Shown piece by piece: positions 43,726 to 53,550 of a stretch of 64,000 bases of DNA (position 1 is the first letter of the stretch; each line of letters starts with the position of its first letter). The DNA is from DAIDJD01 sp035485275 (GTDB lineage: Bacteria > Oederibacteriota > JAJYGY01 > DAIDJD01): the NCBI GenBank assembly GCA_035485275.1, contig DATHOE010000012.1, forward strand, positions 124,001 through 188,000. The letters run 5' to 3'. The notes beneath the pieces are model-generated. The model was given only the letters and a program-made list of their open reading frames with translations, ran no database searches and was not told where the DNA came from. The position numbers and the translations under genes were made by a program.

Positions 43726-45467
43726 GCTTGCTCCTCAAAGGCGTGCCGGCTTCACGCGGCATCGTCATCGGAACGGCGCTGCTGGTCTCGGGATCCTCCG
43801 TGGACGAGGGCCAGCGCGTCCAGATCGAGGCCCGCGAGGTGGAACCGGAGATCGAGCGCCTGCTGAAGGCGGTCCTGGTGACGCGCGAGCAGCTGCTCGA
43901 CCTGAAGCGCCGCGTGGCCGTGGAGATCGGGCAGAAGCAGGCCGAGATCTTCAACGCCCACCTGCTCTTCCTGGACGACCCGACCTTCCTTGTGGAGACC
44001 CAGGAGCAGGTCCGCAAGCTGCGCACCAACGCCGAATGGGCCGTGCACGAATACGTGGAGCGCTACGCCCGCATGCTCGACGCCATGGGCGACGGCCTCA
44101 TGCGCGAGCGCCAGGGCGACATCCACGACGTGGGCCGGCGCCTGATCCAGAACCTGCGCGGCGGCTCGCTGGCGCCCCTGAGCGAGTCCCTGGAGAAGCG
44201 CATCCTGGTGGCGCGGGACCTGAGCCCCTCGGAGACGGCCCAACTGGACCTGGACAAGGTCCTGGGCTTCGTCACGGACCAGGGCGGGCCCACCTCCCAC
44301 ACGGCCATCATCGCGCGGACCCTGGACCTTCCCGCCGTGGTCGGCCTGGAGCAGGCGACCCTGCACGTCAAGAACGGCGACACCCTGGTGCTGGACGGCG
44401 GCGGCGGAGTGCTGGTGGTCGACCCGGACAAGGAGACCCTGGCCCACTACCGCCTCAAGCAGAAGGAGCTGCAGGCAAAGGAAAAGGAGCTCAAGGCCAT
44501 CCTGCGCCTGCCGGCCGTCACCAAGGACGGCCGCACCATGAAGCTCTTCGGCAACATCGAGCTGCCCGAGGAGGCCAAGGCCACGGCCGCCAAGGGGGCC
44601 GAAGGCGTGGGGCTTTTCCGCACGGAATTCCTCTTCCTCAACCGGCACAACCTGCCCACCGAGGAGGAGCAGTTCGAGGCCTACCGCCTGGCCCTGCGCC
44701 TGAGCCAGCCCCATCCCGTGACCATCCGCACCCTGGACCTGGGCGGCGACAAGTTCGTGGCCCACCTGGGCATGTCCTCGGAGATGAACCCCTTCCTGGG
44801 CCTGCGCGCCATCCGCCTCTGCCTGGCCCACCCCTACGTGTTCAAGGTGCAGCTGCGGGCGATCCTGCGGGCCAGCCACTACGGCACCGTGCGCATCATG
44901 TACCCCTTCATCTCCGCGCTGGAGGAGCTGCGCCAGGCCAACCAGATCCTCGCCGAGACCAAGGGCGACCTGGCCCGCCGCAACATCCCCTTCGACGCCA
45001 AGATCGAGGTGGGGGCCATGATCGAGGTGCCCTCGGCCGCGATCACCGCCGACCTGCTGGCCAAGGAGGCCGACTTCTTCTCCATCGGCACCAACGACCT
45101 GATCCAGTACACCATGGCGGTCGACCGAGGCAACGAACGCATCGCCTACCTCTACGACCCCCTGCATCCGGCCATCCTGCGCACCATCCAGTCGGTGGTG
45201 CGGGCGGCGGCCAAGGCCAAGATCCGGCTGAGCCTCTGCGGGGAGATGGGCGGCGACCCGCTCTTCGCCATGGTGCTGGCCGGCCTGGGCCTGCGCGAGT
45301 TCAGCATGTCGGCGGGCTCCATCCCCGGCGTGAAAAAGGTCCTGCGCTCCATCACCCACCGCGAGGTCTCCGCCCTGGTGGCCCAGGCCCTCAAGCTGTC
45401 CACGGGCGCCGAGATCCGATCCCTGCTGGTCGAGAGCGCGGTCGGCCGGCGCCTGGCCGGGTCCTAA
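43722..45467 (+). CDS. ptsI: Phosphoenolpyruvate-protein phosphotransferase (Enzyme I)
   Basis: A 581-residue Enzyme I starting at the GTG that overlaps the HPr stop. Domain order is normal: HPr-binding helices, the phospho-His domain with His193 in GGPTSHTAIIAR, then the PEP-binding barrel with GVGLFRTEFLF, IRTLDLGGDK and the C-terminal motif DFFSIGTNDLIQYTMAVDRGN. The catalytic cysteine is in LCGEMGGDP. It takes phosphate from PEP and starts the whole PTS chain encoded here. Length and motifs are canonical. Confidence 0.96.
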   Translation: MSLLLKGVPASRGIVIGTALLVSGSSVDEGQRVQIEAREVEPEIERLLKAVLVTREQLLDLKRRVAVEIGQKQAEIFNAHLLFLDDPTFLVETQEQVRKLRTNAEWAVHEYVERYARMLDAMGDGLMRERQGDIHDVGRRLIQNLRGGSLAPLSESLEKRILVARDLSPSETAQLDLDKVLGFVTDQGGPTSHTAIIARTLDLPAVVGLEQATLHVKNGDTLVLDGGGGVLVVDPDKETLAHYRLKQKELQAKEKELKAILRLPAVTKDGRTMKLFGNIELPEEAKATAAKGAEGVGLFRTEFLFLNRHNLPTEEEQFEAYRLALRLSQPHPVTIRTLDLGGDKFVAHLGMSSEMNPFLGLRAIRLCLAHPYVFKVQLRAILRASHYGTVRIMYPFISALEELRQANQILAETKGDLARRNIPFDAKIEVGAMIEVPSAAITADLLAKEADFFSIGTNDLIQYTMAVDRGNERIAYLYDPLHPAILRTIQSVVRAAAKAKIRLSLCGEMGGDPLFAMVLAGLGLREFSMSAGSIPGVKKVLRSITHREVSALVAQALKLSTGAEIRSLLVESAVGRRLAGS

Positions 45468-45476
45468 GGCCCCGCC

Positions 45477-48400
45477 ATGCGCAGGGGGGGCTGGTTCGCG
45501 CTCCTCGGCCTGGCCGTCCTGCCCTGCGTGGCGTGGGCCCTGCTGCGTTTCGGTTTTGTCACACCCCTCTTCAACCTGGCCCTGGACCGCGCGCTCGCCG
45601 GCAGGACCACCCTGCGGGTCCGCGCGGACGCCTTCCGATGGAACCTCCTCCATTCCGTGGACGTCGACGGCCTGATCGTGCTGGCCCCGGTTGAGGGCGC
45701 CATGATCCCCCTGCTCACCCTGGACCACCTCAGCGTAGACTACGACCTGCGACCGGCCCTGCGCGACCGCATGGGCTGGCGCAACGCGCTCAGGCTCGTG
45801 CGCCTGCGCGGGCTCAAGCTCTTCCTCCTGCGCGGGCCGGGCGGGGGCTGGAACGTCAAGGCGCTGCGCAGCCTGGAGCCCCCGCCGGCGCCCCCCGCCG
45901 GGCCGGCGCCGGGGAAGGCCGCCCTGCCCGCGATGCTTCCGCCCTTCCGCGTGGAGGTCGACGACTCCGAGGTCGTGCTCAACGACGAGCCGCGCCAGTT
46001 CAACACCACCATCGACGACATCCAGGGCTGGCTGGACACGCGCGACCTGCCCACCATGGCCTTCGCCGTGTCCGGCCGCACGGGAGGCCAGCGCCGCAAG
46101 AACCTGGCCCTGGCCGGCGCGTGGAACCAGGCCCTGGACTCCGTGGACGGGCGCCTGAACCTGCGCAGCGTGCCTCTCTCCAGCTACCTCAACTATTTCC
46201 TTCCGGTCCAGGGACTGCGCTTCACGCGCGGCATGGCCTCCCTGAGCGTGCACCTGCTCAGGAAGAAGGGCCAGGAAATGGACGCCTCCGGCCGCGCCGA
46301 GGTGGCGCAGGGCGCGCTGACCCTGCCGGGCATCAGCCAGCCCGTGAGCGGGGTCAGCGGGGAAGTGGCCTTCGACCCGCGCTCCCTGCGCTTCAAGGGC
46401 GCCCGGGCGCATTTCCTGGGTTCGGACTGGGGCGCCAGCGGCTCCATCCTGGACCTCAAGCATCCGCGCTTCGACGTCCAGGTGCGCAATCCGGCGGTGC
46501 CACTGTCCGCGCTGTCCCAGCAGGTGCGGGGCCTGGATCTCCTGCGCCTCAGCGGCACCGCCTCCGTGAGCGCGGCGCTGAGCGGGCCGGCCTACGCGCC
46601 GCAGGTGAAGGCTTTCATGCAGGCGCCCTGGCTCGAGCTGGCGGGCTTCGAGATGGAGTCCGTCAGCGTCACGGCCGCGCTGGAGGGCACGCGCCTGAGC
46701 GTCGGCAAGATCAGCGGCACCCTGTGGGGAGGGGAGCTGGACGGAAGCGGGGCCATGGGCCTGCAGAAGGGCGGGGCCCTGAACGCGGACCTGAGCCTCA
46801 ACGGCGCCCTGCTGCAATTGGCCCGCCTGCACGGGCACGTGATGCTGCCCTTCGACGGCCTGACCCGGGCGCATGTGGTGGTGTCCGGGCCCTGGCGTTC
46901 GCCCGACGCGAAGTTCGACCTGGACGTCGACAGGCTGCGCCTGCGCTACCTGGAACTGGGGAACCTCAGGGCCCGCGCGCTTCTGTCCAAGAAGGGCCTG
47001 CAGGGCAGCTTTTTCACGGACCAGGGCCAGATCCTCGGGACGGTGGCGATCGCGCCCGGCCAGGGCAAGGCCCCGCCCTATTTCCACGACAGCAGCGCCA
47101 CGGTGAAACAGCTGGACCTGGGGATCTTGGCCATGAGCCTGGCCTCGCTGGGCTCCGCGGGCGGCGACTCGCCGGTCCCCGGCCCGGGTCCCAGGGCCCT
47201 GAGGCGGCGCCTGGCGGGCTCCCTGGACGCGCAGTTCACGGCCGAAGGGCCGATGGCCTCGCCCACGTTCTGGATGCGCGCGCGCCTGAGCCAGGGGAGG
47301 GTCTTCGCCCTGGCCCCCGGCTCCAAGGGCGCGCCCCAGGCGCAGAGCCTGGATCTGCGGACGAACGGCCTGCTGGGCTGGCACAAGAACGATATCCTGC
47401 TGGGCCGGGCACTGGAGCCCCTGCGGATCTTCCTGGGGCCGAGGAACAAGGGGCTGGAAATCCAGGCCCTGGGGCGCTATCCCCTGTCCGGCCCCGGCCC
47501 CCAGGGCCACGTGGCCCTGGCCCTGGACGCGGACCTGGGGCTTTTGGACAGCCTGCCCTGGTTCAAGCGCAGCTCAGGGACGCTCAGCGGGGACCTGGTG
47601 CTGTCGGGGGGCCTGGCCGCGCCCCAGCTGCTGGGCAATATCAGCGTGTCGAATTTCTCCAGCGAGCCGGTGGCCTACCTGGCGCCGCTGCGGGCGGGGA
47701 GCATGAAGCTGGTCTTCAAGGGCCAGGGCGTCCAGCTCGCGGCCCTGAGCTTCAGGGCCCCGGGCCTGGTGAGCGCCGCGGGCGGCCTGGACCTGGCGGG
47801 CGGGCCGCGCGGCCTGCGGGGCACCGTGCAGGTGACGACCGACGCCACGGGCCTGCGCCTGCAGAACTGGGACAGCATGGGCACGGGCAACCTGGTCCTG
47901 GCGCCCCTGGATCTCGAGCTCGACGGCGAGGACGAACCCCTGAGCGTGCGCGGACGGGTCGTCCTGAGCCAGGCCCGCATCGTCTTCGCGGGATCCAAGG
48001 CCTCCCCCGACGACTCCGGCTCCGGCGCGCCGCCGGAGTTCTTCGGCCATCCCCTCTACCTGGACATGGGGGTCGGCCTGGGCGGGAACGTGCAGTATGA
48101 GAAGCTCCAGGTCAACACCGTGGACTTCCGCGACCCGCGGAAGTGGTTCAGCGGCGTGCTGCAGACGGCCGAGGAGAGCCTGCTGCAGCCGGGCGTGTCC
48201 TTCCGCATGGCCCCCACCCAGCAGGACTTCCTGGTCCAGGGCACGGTCCCCGACCTGCATCTGCAGGGGGAGCTGGAGGTCGCCCGCGGGCGCATCAGCA
48301 TCCTGTCCAACGACTTCAACATCGGCGGGGGCCAGGGACCCACCTACGTCCGTTTCGAGGGCCGGCACGCGGACATCAGCGGAACGGCCCAGGCGCGCTT

Positions 48401-49277
48401 CAATTACACGCGCTACATCAACGGCCGTGAAACCCAGAAGACCGTCGAGGTCTACGCCTACATCTCCCCGCGGACCCAGGACGAGATGGACGCCGTCGGC
48501 CTGGGCAAGCAGTTCCTGAACTACCAGATCAGCTTCGATTCTGACCCGCAGATCATCGACGACGACCCGGCCCAGCAGCAGACAGCGGTCCTGAACCTGG
48601 TCCTGCTGGGCGACCCCCTGGTCGACGTCGACGACACGGGCTCCGTGACCCCCATCGGGGGCTCGGAGACCGACGATCCGGACGAGGGCGCGCTGCTGGC
48701 CAGCGCGGGCATCGGCGCCGCCACCTCCGGCCTGCTGCGCCAGATCATGAACGCCGGACTGGGGAACATCGGGATCCTGGGCAACAACTGGCTGGACGTG
48801 GTGCGCGTCAGCCCCAGCATCCGCTACCAGCTCGTGGGCGCCGCCCCGATCCAGGCCGCGGGGGGGGCCGAGGCCGTGCCCCTGGCCTCGGCGTCCACCA
48901 ACAGCTCCTACGACATCGACTGGGCCATGGAGTTCGGCAAATACATCGCCGAGAAGGTCTACGCCTCCCTGCAGGTGCTGACCTTCGGCGAGAACTCGCG
49001 CGACAGCGTCATCCTGGCCAACCAGTCCAACCAGGTCGTGCAGAGCTACGGCGTGCGCGCGGGCGCGGAATACCAGCTGAGCGCCACGCGCAGCCTGGAC
49101 GTCTACGGCGACTTCGGCTGCGATGACTACCTGAACCCCGTGGCCTACAATGCGAACCTGGATGCGCCGCCCCCCAGCTACCTGGTGCAGTGGCGCAACA
49201 CCATCCCTACGGACAACTACAGCACCCAGCTGGCGCGCCAGCGGCGCTGGGAAGCCACAGAGGGGGACCTGCCTTGA
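45477..49277 (+). CDS. tamB: TamB-like translocation/assembly protein (DUF490)
   Basis: A 1266-residue envelope protein. One N-terminal membrane helix (about 5-27) is followed by a very long beta-rich region with AsmA/TamB-like repeats of hydrophobic beta strands. The C-terminal DUF490/TamB domain has EGRHADISGTAQARFNYT, LGKQFLNYQISFDSDPQI, then QQQTAVLNLVLLGDPLV, and ends with an aromatic-rich strand region. TamB-like proteins bridge the inner and outer membranes and move lipids or help outer membrane protein assembly. ATG at 45477 is nine bases after ptsI. A TamA/Omp85 gene is not visible. The TTGA at the end couples it to the PHP gene. Confidence 0.85.
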   Translation: MRRGGWFALLGLAVLPCVAWALLRFGFVTPLFNLALDRALAGRTTLRVRADAFRWNLLHSVDVDGLIVLAPVEGAMIPLLTLDHLSVDYDLRPALRDRMGWRNALRLVRLRGLKLFLLRGPGGGWNVKALRSLEPPPAPPAGPAPGKAALPAMLPPFRVEVDDSEVVLNDEPRQFNTTIDDIQGWLDTRDLPTMAFAVSGRTGGQRRKNLALAGAWNQALDSVDGRLNLRSVPLSSYLNYFLPVQGLRFTRGMASLSVHLLRKKGQEMDASGRAEVAQGALTLPGISQPVSGVSGEVAFDPRSLRFKGARAHFLGSDWGASGSILDLKHPRFDVQVRNPAVPLSALSQQVRGLDLLRLSGTASVSAALSGPAYAPQVKAFMQAPWLELAGFEMESVSVTAALEGTRLSVGKISGTLWGGELDGSGAMGLQKGGALNADLSLNGALLQLARLHGHVMLPFDGLTRAHVVVSGPWRSPDAKFDLDVDRLRLRYLELGNLRARALLSKKGLQGSFFTDQGQILGTVAIAPGQGKAPPYFHDSSATVKQLDLGILAMSLASLGSAGGDSPVPGPGPRALRRRLAGSLDAQFTAEGPMASPTFWMRARLSQGRVFALAPGSKGAPQAQSLDLRTNGLLGWHKNDILLGRALEPLRIFLGPRNKGLEIQALGRYPLSGPGPQGHVALALDADLGLLDSLPWFKRSSGTLSGDLVLSGGLAAPQLLGNISVSNFSSEPVAYLAPLRAGSMKLVFKGQGVQLAALSFRAPGLVSAAGGLDLAGGPRGLRGTVQVTTDATGLRLQNWDSMGTGNLVLAPLDLELDGEDEPLSVRGRVVLSQARIVFAGSKASPDDSGSGAPPEFFGHPLYLDMGVGLGGNVQYEKLQVNTVDFRDPRKWFSGVLQTAEESLLQPGVSFRMAPTQQDFLVQGTVPDLHLQGELEVARGRISILSNDFNIGGGQGPTYVRFEGRHADISGTAQARFNYTRYINGRETQKTVEVYAYISPRTQDEMDAVGLGKQFLNYQISFDSDPQIIDDDPAQQQTAVLNLVLLGDPLVDVDDTGSVTPIGGSETDDPDEGALLASAGIGAATSGLLRQIMNAGLGNIGILGNNWLDVVRVSPSIRYQLVGAAPIQAAGGAEAVPLASASTNSSYDIDWAMEFGKYIAEKVYASLQVLTFGENSRDSVILANQSNQVVQSYGVRAGAEYQLSATRSLDVYGDFGCDDYLNPVAYNANLDAPPPSYLVQWRNTIPTDNYSTQLARQRRWEATEGDLP

Positions 49278-50005
49278 AGCGCCTGCGCATGGACCTGCAC
49301 AGCCACACCTGGTATTCGCACGACAGCATCCTGAAGCCCGAGGACATGGTGGCCGCCTGCGTGCGCCGGGGCATCAACTGCCTGGCCGTCACGGACCACA
49401 ACGAGGTCGACGGGGCCAAGGCCGTCGCCCGTATCGCGCCCTTCAAGGTCATCGTGGGCGAGGAGATCCGCACCCGCGACGGCGAGATCAGCGGCCTGTT
49501 TTTGAAGGAAAGAATCCCGCCCAATTTGAGCGCCATCGACACGATCCGGGAGATCAAGCGCCAGAAGGGCCTGGTCTACGTGCCCCATCCCTTCGCCGCG
49601 GGCGTGACCATGCGCCTGCACCAGGGCGTGCTGGAGGCCCTGGCGGACGCGGAGAAGGTGGACATCGTGGAGGGCTGGAACAGCCGCGGCCTGCTGCGCT
49701 CGGACGACCTGCGCGCGCAGGCCTGGGCCCTGGCCCACGGCATCCCCTTCGCCGCGGGCTCGGACGCCCACACCCGCTTCGAGATCGGCAGCGCCTACGT
49801 TGAGATGGACGATTTCGGCACGCCCCGGCAGCTCGTGAAAAACCTGAAGCGGGGGGTGCTCTACGGGCGCAAGACCAACCTGCTCTACCCGGCCGCGTCG
49901 GTGGCCCTGGGCCGGGCCAAGGTGGCGGCCGGCCACCGCACCGAGGCGGCGCGCCAGAGGCGGCGCATGCGCGTGGACATCAAGACGGTTTGGACTGATT
50001 TTTAG
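49274..50005 (+). CDS. PHP-domain metal-dependent phosphoesterase
   Basis: A 243-residue PHP protein (polymerase and histidinol phosphatase superfamily). The metal ligands are in DLHSHTWYSHD, VTDHNEVDG, GEEIRT, VPHPF and GSDAH. It probably hydrolyses a phosphate monoester or a 3',5'-nucleotide bisphosphate in the cytoplasm; the substrate is unknown. The TTG at 49274 overlaps the tamB stop (TTGA) and follows GAGGGGG. An ATG at 49289 would also give a complete PHP domain. The last 20 residues are Arg-rich. Confidence 0.87.
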   Translation: MKRLRMDLHSHTWYSHDSILKPEDMVAACVRRGINCLAVTDHNEVDGAKAVARIAPFKVIVGEEIRTRDGEISGLFLKERIPPNLSAIDTIREIKRQKGLVYVPHPFAAGVTMRLHQGVLEALADAEKVDIVEGWNSRGLLRSDDLRAQAWALAHGIPFAAGSDAHTRFEIGSAYVEMDDFGTPRQLVKNLKRGVLYGRKTNLLYPAASVALGRAKVAAGHRTEAARQRRRMRVDIKTVWTDF

Positions 50006-50036
50006 GACGCCCCCGCCTCATGCGGCGGGGGCGTCC
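50005..50036. repeat. 13-bp perfect hairpin between convergent genes
   Basis: GGACGCCCCCGCC (50005-50017) pairs perfectly with GGCGGGGGCGTCC (50024-50036) around the six-base loop TCATGC. It lies between the PHP stop and the minus-strand cyclophilin stop. No T-tract is on either side, so it may act by blocking read-through or as a 3' stabiliser, not as a standard intrinsic terminator. Confidence 0.65.
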
Positions 50037-50043
50037 GGCGGAC

Positions 50044-50616
50044 TCAACGCTGGATGTACACTTTTTTCATGACGTCGCCGACCTGGATCCCGTCCAGGAG
50101 CGCGTCGCCCTCCACCACCTGGCCGAAGACCGTGTACTGGTGGTCCAGGCTGGGCAGGGCGGCCAGGCAGATGTAGAACTGGCTGCCGGCGCTGTCCGGG
50201 TCCGAGGTGCGGGCCATGGCCACGGTGCCGCGCAGGTGCTTCCGGTCGTTGAACTCGGCCTTGATGGTGTAGCCCGGGCCGCCGGAGCCGTCGCCGGCGG
50301 GGTCGCCGCCCTGGACCACGAAGCCGGGGACCACGCGGTGGAAGGTCAGGCCGTTGTAGAAGCCCTTGTCCGCCAGCTTGATGAAGTTCGCCACGGTGTT
50401 GGGCGCGTCCTTGGGGTAGAACTTGAAGACGATGCGCCCGCCCTTCTGCAGCTCGATCACCGCCATGGGCGCCTTGTGGCCGTGCTTGCGCGCCTTGTGC
50501 ACGGCCGGGGCGGCGCTTGCCGTCGTGGGGGCGGGGGCGGCGCCGTCGGCGCGCAGCAGGGGGCAGAAGGCCAGGGCCGCCAGGGCGGCCGTGAGGGCAA
50601 GGCTTTTGTGGATCAC
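50044..50616 (-). CDS. Exported cyclophilin-type peptidyl-prolyl isomerase
   Basis: A 190-residue protein with a signal peptide (about residues 1-22) and a short His/Lys-rich linker (VHKARKHGHKAP). The cyclophilin domain has FKFYPKDAPNTVANFIKLAD, FYNGLTFHRVVPGFVVQGGD, TVAMAR and SAGSQFYICLA. It catalyses proline isomerisation, probably in the periplasm. The GTG start at 50616 is six bases after AAAAGGAG, which settles the start. It diverges from lepA with an overlapping promoter region. Confidence 0.92.
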   Translation of the reverse strand: MIHKSLALTAALAALAFCPLLRADGAAPAPTTASAAPAVHKARKHGHKAPMAVIELQKGGRIVFKFYPKDAPNTVANFIKLADKGFYNGLTFHRVVPGFVVQGGDPAGDGSGGPGYTIKAEFNDRKHLRGTVAMARTSDPDSAGSQFYICLAALPSLDHQYTVFGQVVEGDALLDGIQVGDVMKKVYIQR

Positions 50617-50652
50617 GGGAGGCTCCTTTTTAGGAATGGCTCGGGGTGGCTG

Positions 50653-50682
50653 TTGCCGCCGCCCCACATTGGGACGTATAAT
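50653..50682 (+). promoter_or_regulatory. Promoter for lepA
   Basis: TTGCCG (50653-50658), spacer 18, TATAAT (50677-50682); the lepA ATG is 40 bases further. It overlaps a minus-strand -10. Confidence 0.65.
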
Positions 50683-50707
50683 ACCCCCCTTTTTCCACCC
50701 TTGACCA
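50678..50707 (-). promoter_or_regulatory. Promoter for the cyclophilin gene
   Basis: On the minus strand TGGTCA (complement of 50702-50707) and TATTAT (complement of 50678-50683) are 18 bases apart. The two divergent -10 elements share five bases, so the promoters should compete. Confidence 0.5.
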
Positions 50708-50722
50708 GAGCCGCCTAGACCC

Positions 50723-52522
50723 ATGGACCAGAGCCATATCCGCAATTTCTGCATCATCGCCCACATCGACCACGGCAAATCCACCCTGGCGGACCGCCTC
50801 CTGGAGGCCACCGGCTCGGTCAGCAAGCGCGAAATGCGGGAACAGCTGCTCGACGGCATGGATCTGGAGCGGGAACGCGGCATCACCATCAAGGCCAAGG
50901 CCGTGCGCCTGCACCATAGGGCCCCGGACGGCCAGGAATACCTGCTCAACCTCATCGACACCCCCGGGCACGTGGACTTCAACTACGAGGTCTCCCGCTC
51001 CCTGGCGGCCTGCGAGGGGGCCCTGCTGGTGGTGGACGCCAGCCAGGGGGTGGAGGCCCAGACCATGGCCAACGCCTTCCTGGCCATCGACAACCAGCTG
51101 GAGGTGGTCCCGGTCATCAACAAGATCGACCTGCCCGGGGCCGACATCGAGAAGGCCCGGGCCGAGGTCGAGGAGATGATCGGTATCGACGCCTCCGGCG
51201 CCATCCCGGCCTCGGCCAAGGAGGGGGTCGGCATCCCGGAGATCCTGGCGGCCGTGGTCGCGCGCGTCCCCGCGCCCAAGGGCGACGCGGACAAGCCCCT
51301 GAAGGCCCTCATCTTCGACAGCCAGTACGACACCTACCGCGGCGTGATCATGTACGTGCGGGTGGTGGACGGCCACATCACCCCGGGCATGAAGCTGCGC
51401 ATGTTCAGCACGGGCCGCGAGCACCCGGTCCTGGCCCTGGGGGCCATGACGCCCCAGCCCGTCGAGCTGCCGGACCTCGGCCCGGGCGAGGTCGGCTACG
51501 TGGTGACGGGCATCCGCGCCGCGGGGGACGTGCGGGTGGGCGACACGCTCATCGACGCGGCCATGCCGCTGACAGAGGGCCTGCCGGGATACAAAGAGAT
51601 CCATTCCATGGTCTTCGCGGGCCTCTTCCCCCAGGAGGCCGACCGCTACGAGGACCTGCGCGAGGCCCTGGGCAAGTTCCAGCTCCAGGACAGCGCCCTG
51701 AAGTTCGAGCCCGAGACCAGCCAGGCCCTGGGCTTCGGCTTCCGCTGCGGCTTCCTGGGGCTCCTGCACATGGAGATCGTGCAGGAGCGCCTCGAGCGCG
51801 AATACGACCTGGCCCTGATCGCCACGGCCCCCAGCGTGGTCTACCACGTCACCCTCACCGACGGCAGCCGCGTGGAGGTCGAGAACCCGGCCAAGCTGCC
51901 CCCGGTGAGCTCGATCGAGGCGGTCGAGGAGCCCTTCGTGAAGGCCGTCATCCTGCTGCCCGCGGAGTACGTGGGCGCCATCATGGGCCTGGCGAGGGAG
52001 CGGCGCGGCATCCAGATGGAGAACCGCTACACCTCCCCCACCCGCGTCCAGCTCACCTACCACCTGCCCCTGGCTGAGGTGGTCATGGACTTCTTCGACA
52101 AGCTGAAGTCCATGACCAAGGGCTACGCCAGCCTCGACTACGAGCCCATCGACTTCCGCAAGAGCAACATCGTGCGGGTGGACATCCTGCTCAACGGCGA
52201 GCCGGCCGACGCGCTCAATTTCATGTGCCACCGCGACGCCGCCGACCGGCGCGGGCGGGCCATGTGCGCCAAGCTCAAGGAGCTCATCCCGCGGCAGATG
52301 TTCGAGATCCCCATCCAGGCGGCCATCGGCGGCAAGATCCTGGCCCGCGAGACGATCTCGGCCATGCGCAAGAACGTGCTGGCCAAGTGCTACGGCGGCG
52401 ACATCAGCCGCAAGCGCAAGCTGCTGGAGAAGCAGAAGGAAGGCAAGAAACGCATGAAGAGCGTGGGGTCCGTGGACATACCCCAGGAGGCCTTCCTGGC
52501 CGTGCTCAAACTGGACGACTAG
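50723..52522 (+). CDS. lepA: Elongation factor 4 (LepA) GTPase
   Basis: A 599-residue translational GTPase of canonical length. G-domain motifs are AHIDHGKST, the switch I segment [30 protein letters not shown] and SAKEG. The C-terminal LepA-specific domain ends with [22 protein letters not shown], trimmed here to its core [14 protein letters not shown]. It helps ribosomes in initiation or after stalling. The gene order lepA-lepB-hemW is common in bacteria. The promoter at 50653 is its own. Confidence 0.97.
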   Translation: MDQSHIRNFCIIAHIDHGKSTLADRLLEATGSVSKREMREQLLDGMDLERERGITIKAKAVRLHHRAPDGQEYLLNLIDTPGHVDFNYEVSRSLAACEGALLVVDASQGVEAQTMANAFLAIDNQLEVVPVINKIDLPGADIEKARAEVEEMIGIDASGAIPASAKEGVGIPEILAAVVARVPAPKGDADKPLKALIFDSQYDTYRGVIMYVRVVDGHITPGMKLRMFSTGREHPVLALGAMTPQPVELPDLGPGEVGYVVTGIRAAGDVRVGDTLIDAAMPLTEGLPGYKEIHSMVFAGLFPQEADRYEDLREALGKFQLQDSALKFEPETSQALGFGFRCGFLGLLHMEIVQERLEREYDLALIATAPSVVYHVTLTDGSRVEVENPAKLPPVSSIEAVEEPFVKAVILLPAEYVGAIMGLARERRGIQMENRYTSPTRVQLTYHLPLAEVVMDFFDKLKSMTKGYASLDYEPIDFRKSNIVRVDILLNGEPADALNFMCHRDAADRRGRAMCAKLKELIPRQMFEIPIQAAIGGKILARETISAMRKNVLAKCYGGDISRKRKLLEKQKEGKKRMKSVGSVDIPQEAFLAVLKLDD

Positions 52523-52555
52523 ACCCGGCCCCCCGGGGCCCCCAAGGAGCTTCCA

Positions 52556-53545
52556 TTGAACCTGGCCGACCTGTTCAAGAACTTCCGGCAGTACGACTCC
52601 ACCGAGCAGTTCCTATACGCCCTGGCGGCGATCTTCACGGTGTGGTTCGCCCTGGCCTTCCTGATGCGCCGCGCGGGCCGGCTGGAGAAGAAGCACGCCT
52701 TCTATGAGTGGGGCGAAGCCGGCTTCAGCGCGGTCTGGCTGGCCCTCATCATCCGCGCCCTGCTGGTGGAGGCCTATTCCATCCCCAGCGAAAGCATGGT
52801 GCCGACCCTGCTCATCGACGACCACCTGCTGGTGAGCAAGACCACCTTCGGCTGGCCCGCGCCCTTCGGCACCGGCCGCATCTTCCAGTTCAGGGACGTG
52901 CGCCGCGGCGAGATCGTCATCTTCGTGCCCCCCAACCAGCCGCAGGTGAGCTACGTCAAGCGCTGCGTGGGCCTGCCCGGGGACACGGTGGAGGTGCGCG
53001 ACAAGATCGTCTACATCGACGGCCGCGAGACGGAATGGCCCTTCAGCTTCGGCCGCCTCAACGAGGTGGCGCCCTCCAGCCTCAAGGCCCTCAACGCGGC
53101 GCGCGAGCAGTTCATGGCCCGCCCCGACGTCGTGGCCCTGCGCGAGGCCGGCACCTCCGCGACCATGGCGGAGCTGTACCACACCACCTGGCTGGGGCCC
53201 TACGTCCTGCCCACGGGAACCTATTACCTCGAGGCCGCGGCCGCCTTTGTGCGCGCCTACGCCCGCATCCTGGACCTGCCCAAGGCCGGCACCTACGAGA
53301 CCCAGCCCAAGGGCTACGTGGAGCAGGTGGCCCCCTCCCAGCCCGACTGGGCCCGCGACCACCACCTGGGCAACCGCGACTGGTTCGGCCCCTACACCCT
53401 GGCCTCCGACGAATACTGGATGATGGGCGACAACCGCGACAACTCCCTGGATTCCCGCTACTTCGGGCCGGTGAAGAGCTGGGAGCTGAGGGGCACGCCC
53501 CTGATCCGCTACTGGCCCCTGGACCGCGCCGGCTTCGTCCACTAG
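52556..53545 (+). CDS. lepB: Signal peptidase I
   Basis: A 329-residue inner membrane protease that removes signal peptides. Two membrane segments (about 18-37 and 58-72) precede the catalytic Ser80 (IPSESMVPTLL). The general base is Lys135 (VSYVKRCVGLPGD), and the last conserved box is GDNRDNSLDSRYFG. A family insertion of about 90 residues lies between the second and third boxes. TTG start; AAGGAG is seven bases upstream and no ATG or GTG is suitably placed. It starts 33 bases after lepA. Confidence 0.94.
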   Translation: MNLADLFKNFRQYDSTEQFLYALAAIFTVWFALAFLMRRAGRLEKKHAFYEWGEAGFSAVWLALIIRALLVEAYSIPSESMVPTLLIDDHLLVSKTTFGWPAPFGTGRIFQFRDVRRGEIVIFVPPNQPQVSYVKRCVGLPGDTVEVRDKIVYIDGRETEWPFSFGRLNEVAPSSLKALNAAREQFMARPDVVALREAGTSATMAELYHTTWLGPYVLPTGTYYLEAAAAFVRAYARILDLPKAGTYETQPKGYVEQVAPSQPDWARDHHLGNRDWFGPYTLASDEYWMMGDNRDNSLDSRYFGPVKSWELRGTPLIRYWPLDRAGFVH

Positions 53546-53550
53546 ACGCC

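Noticed and set aside
43752..47510. A 1252-codon open frame on the minus strand across ptsI and the tamB-like gene
   Set aside because: It is the complement-frame shadow of two well-supported genes in GC-rich DNA; the translation is repetitive in His, Gln, Gly, Ala and Val with no domain.
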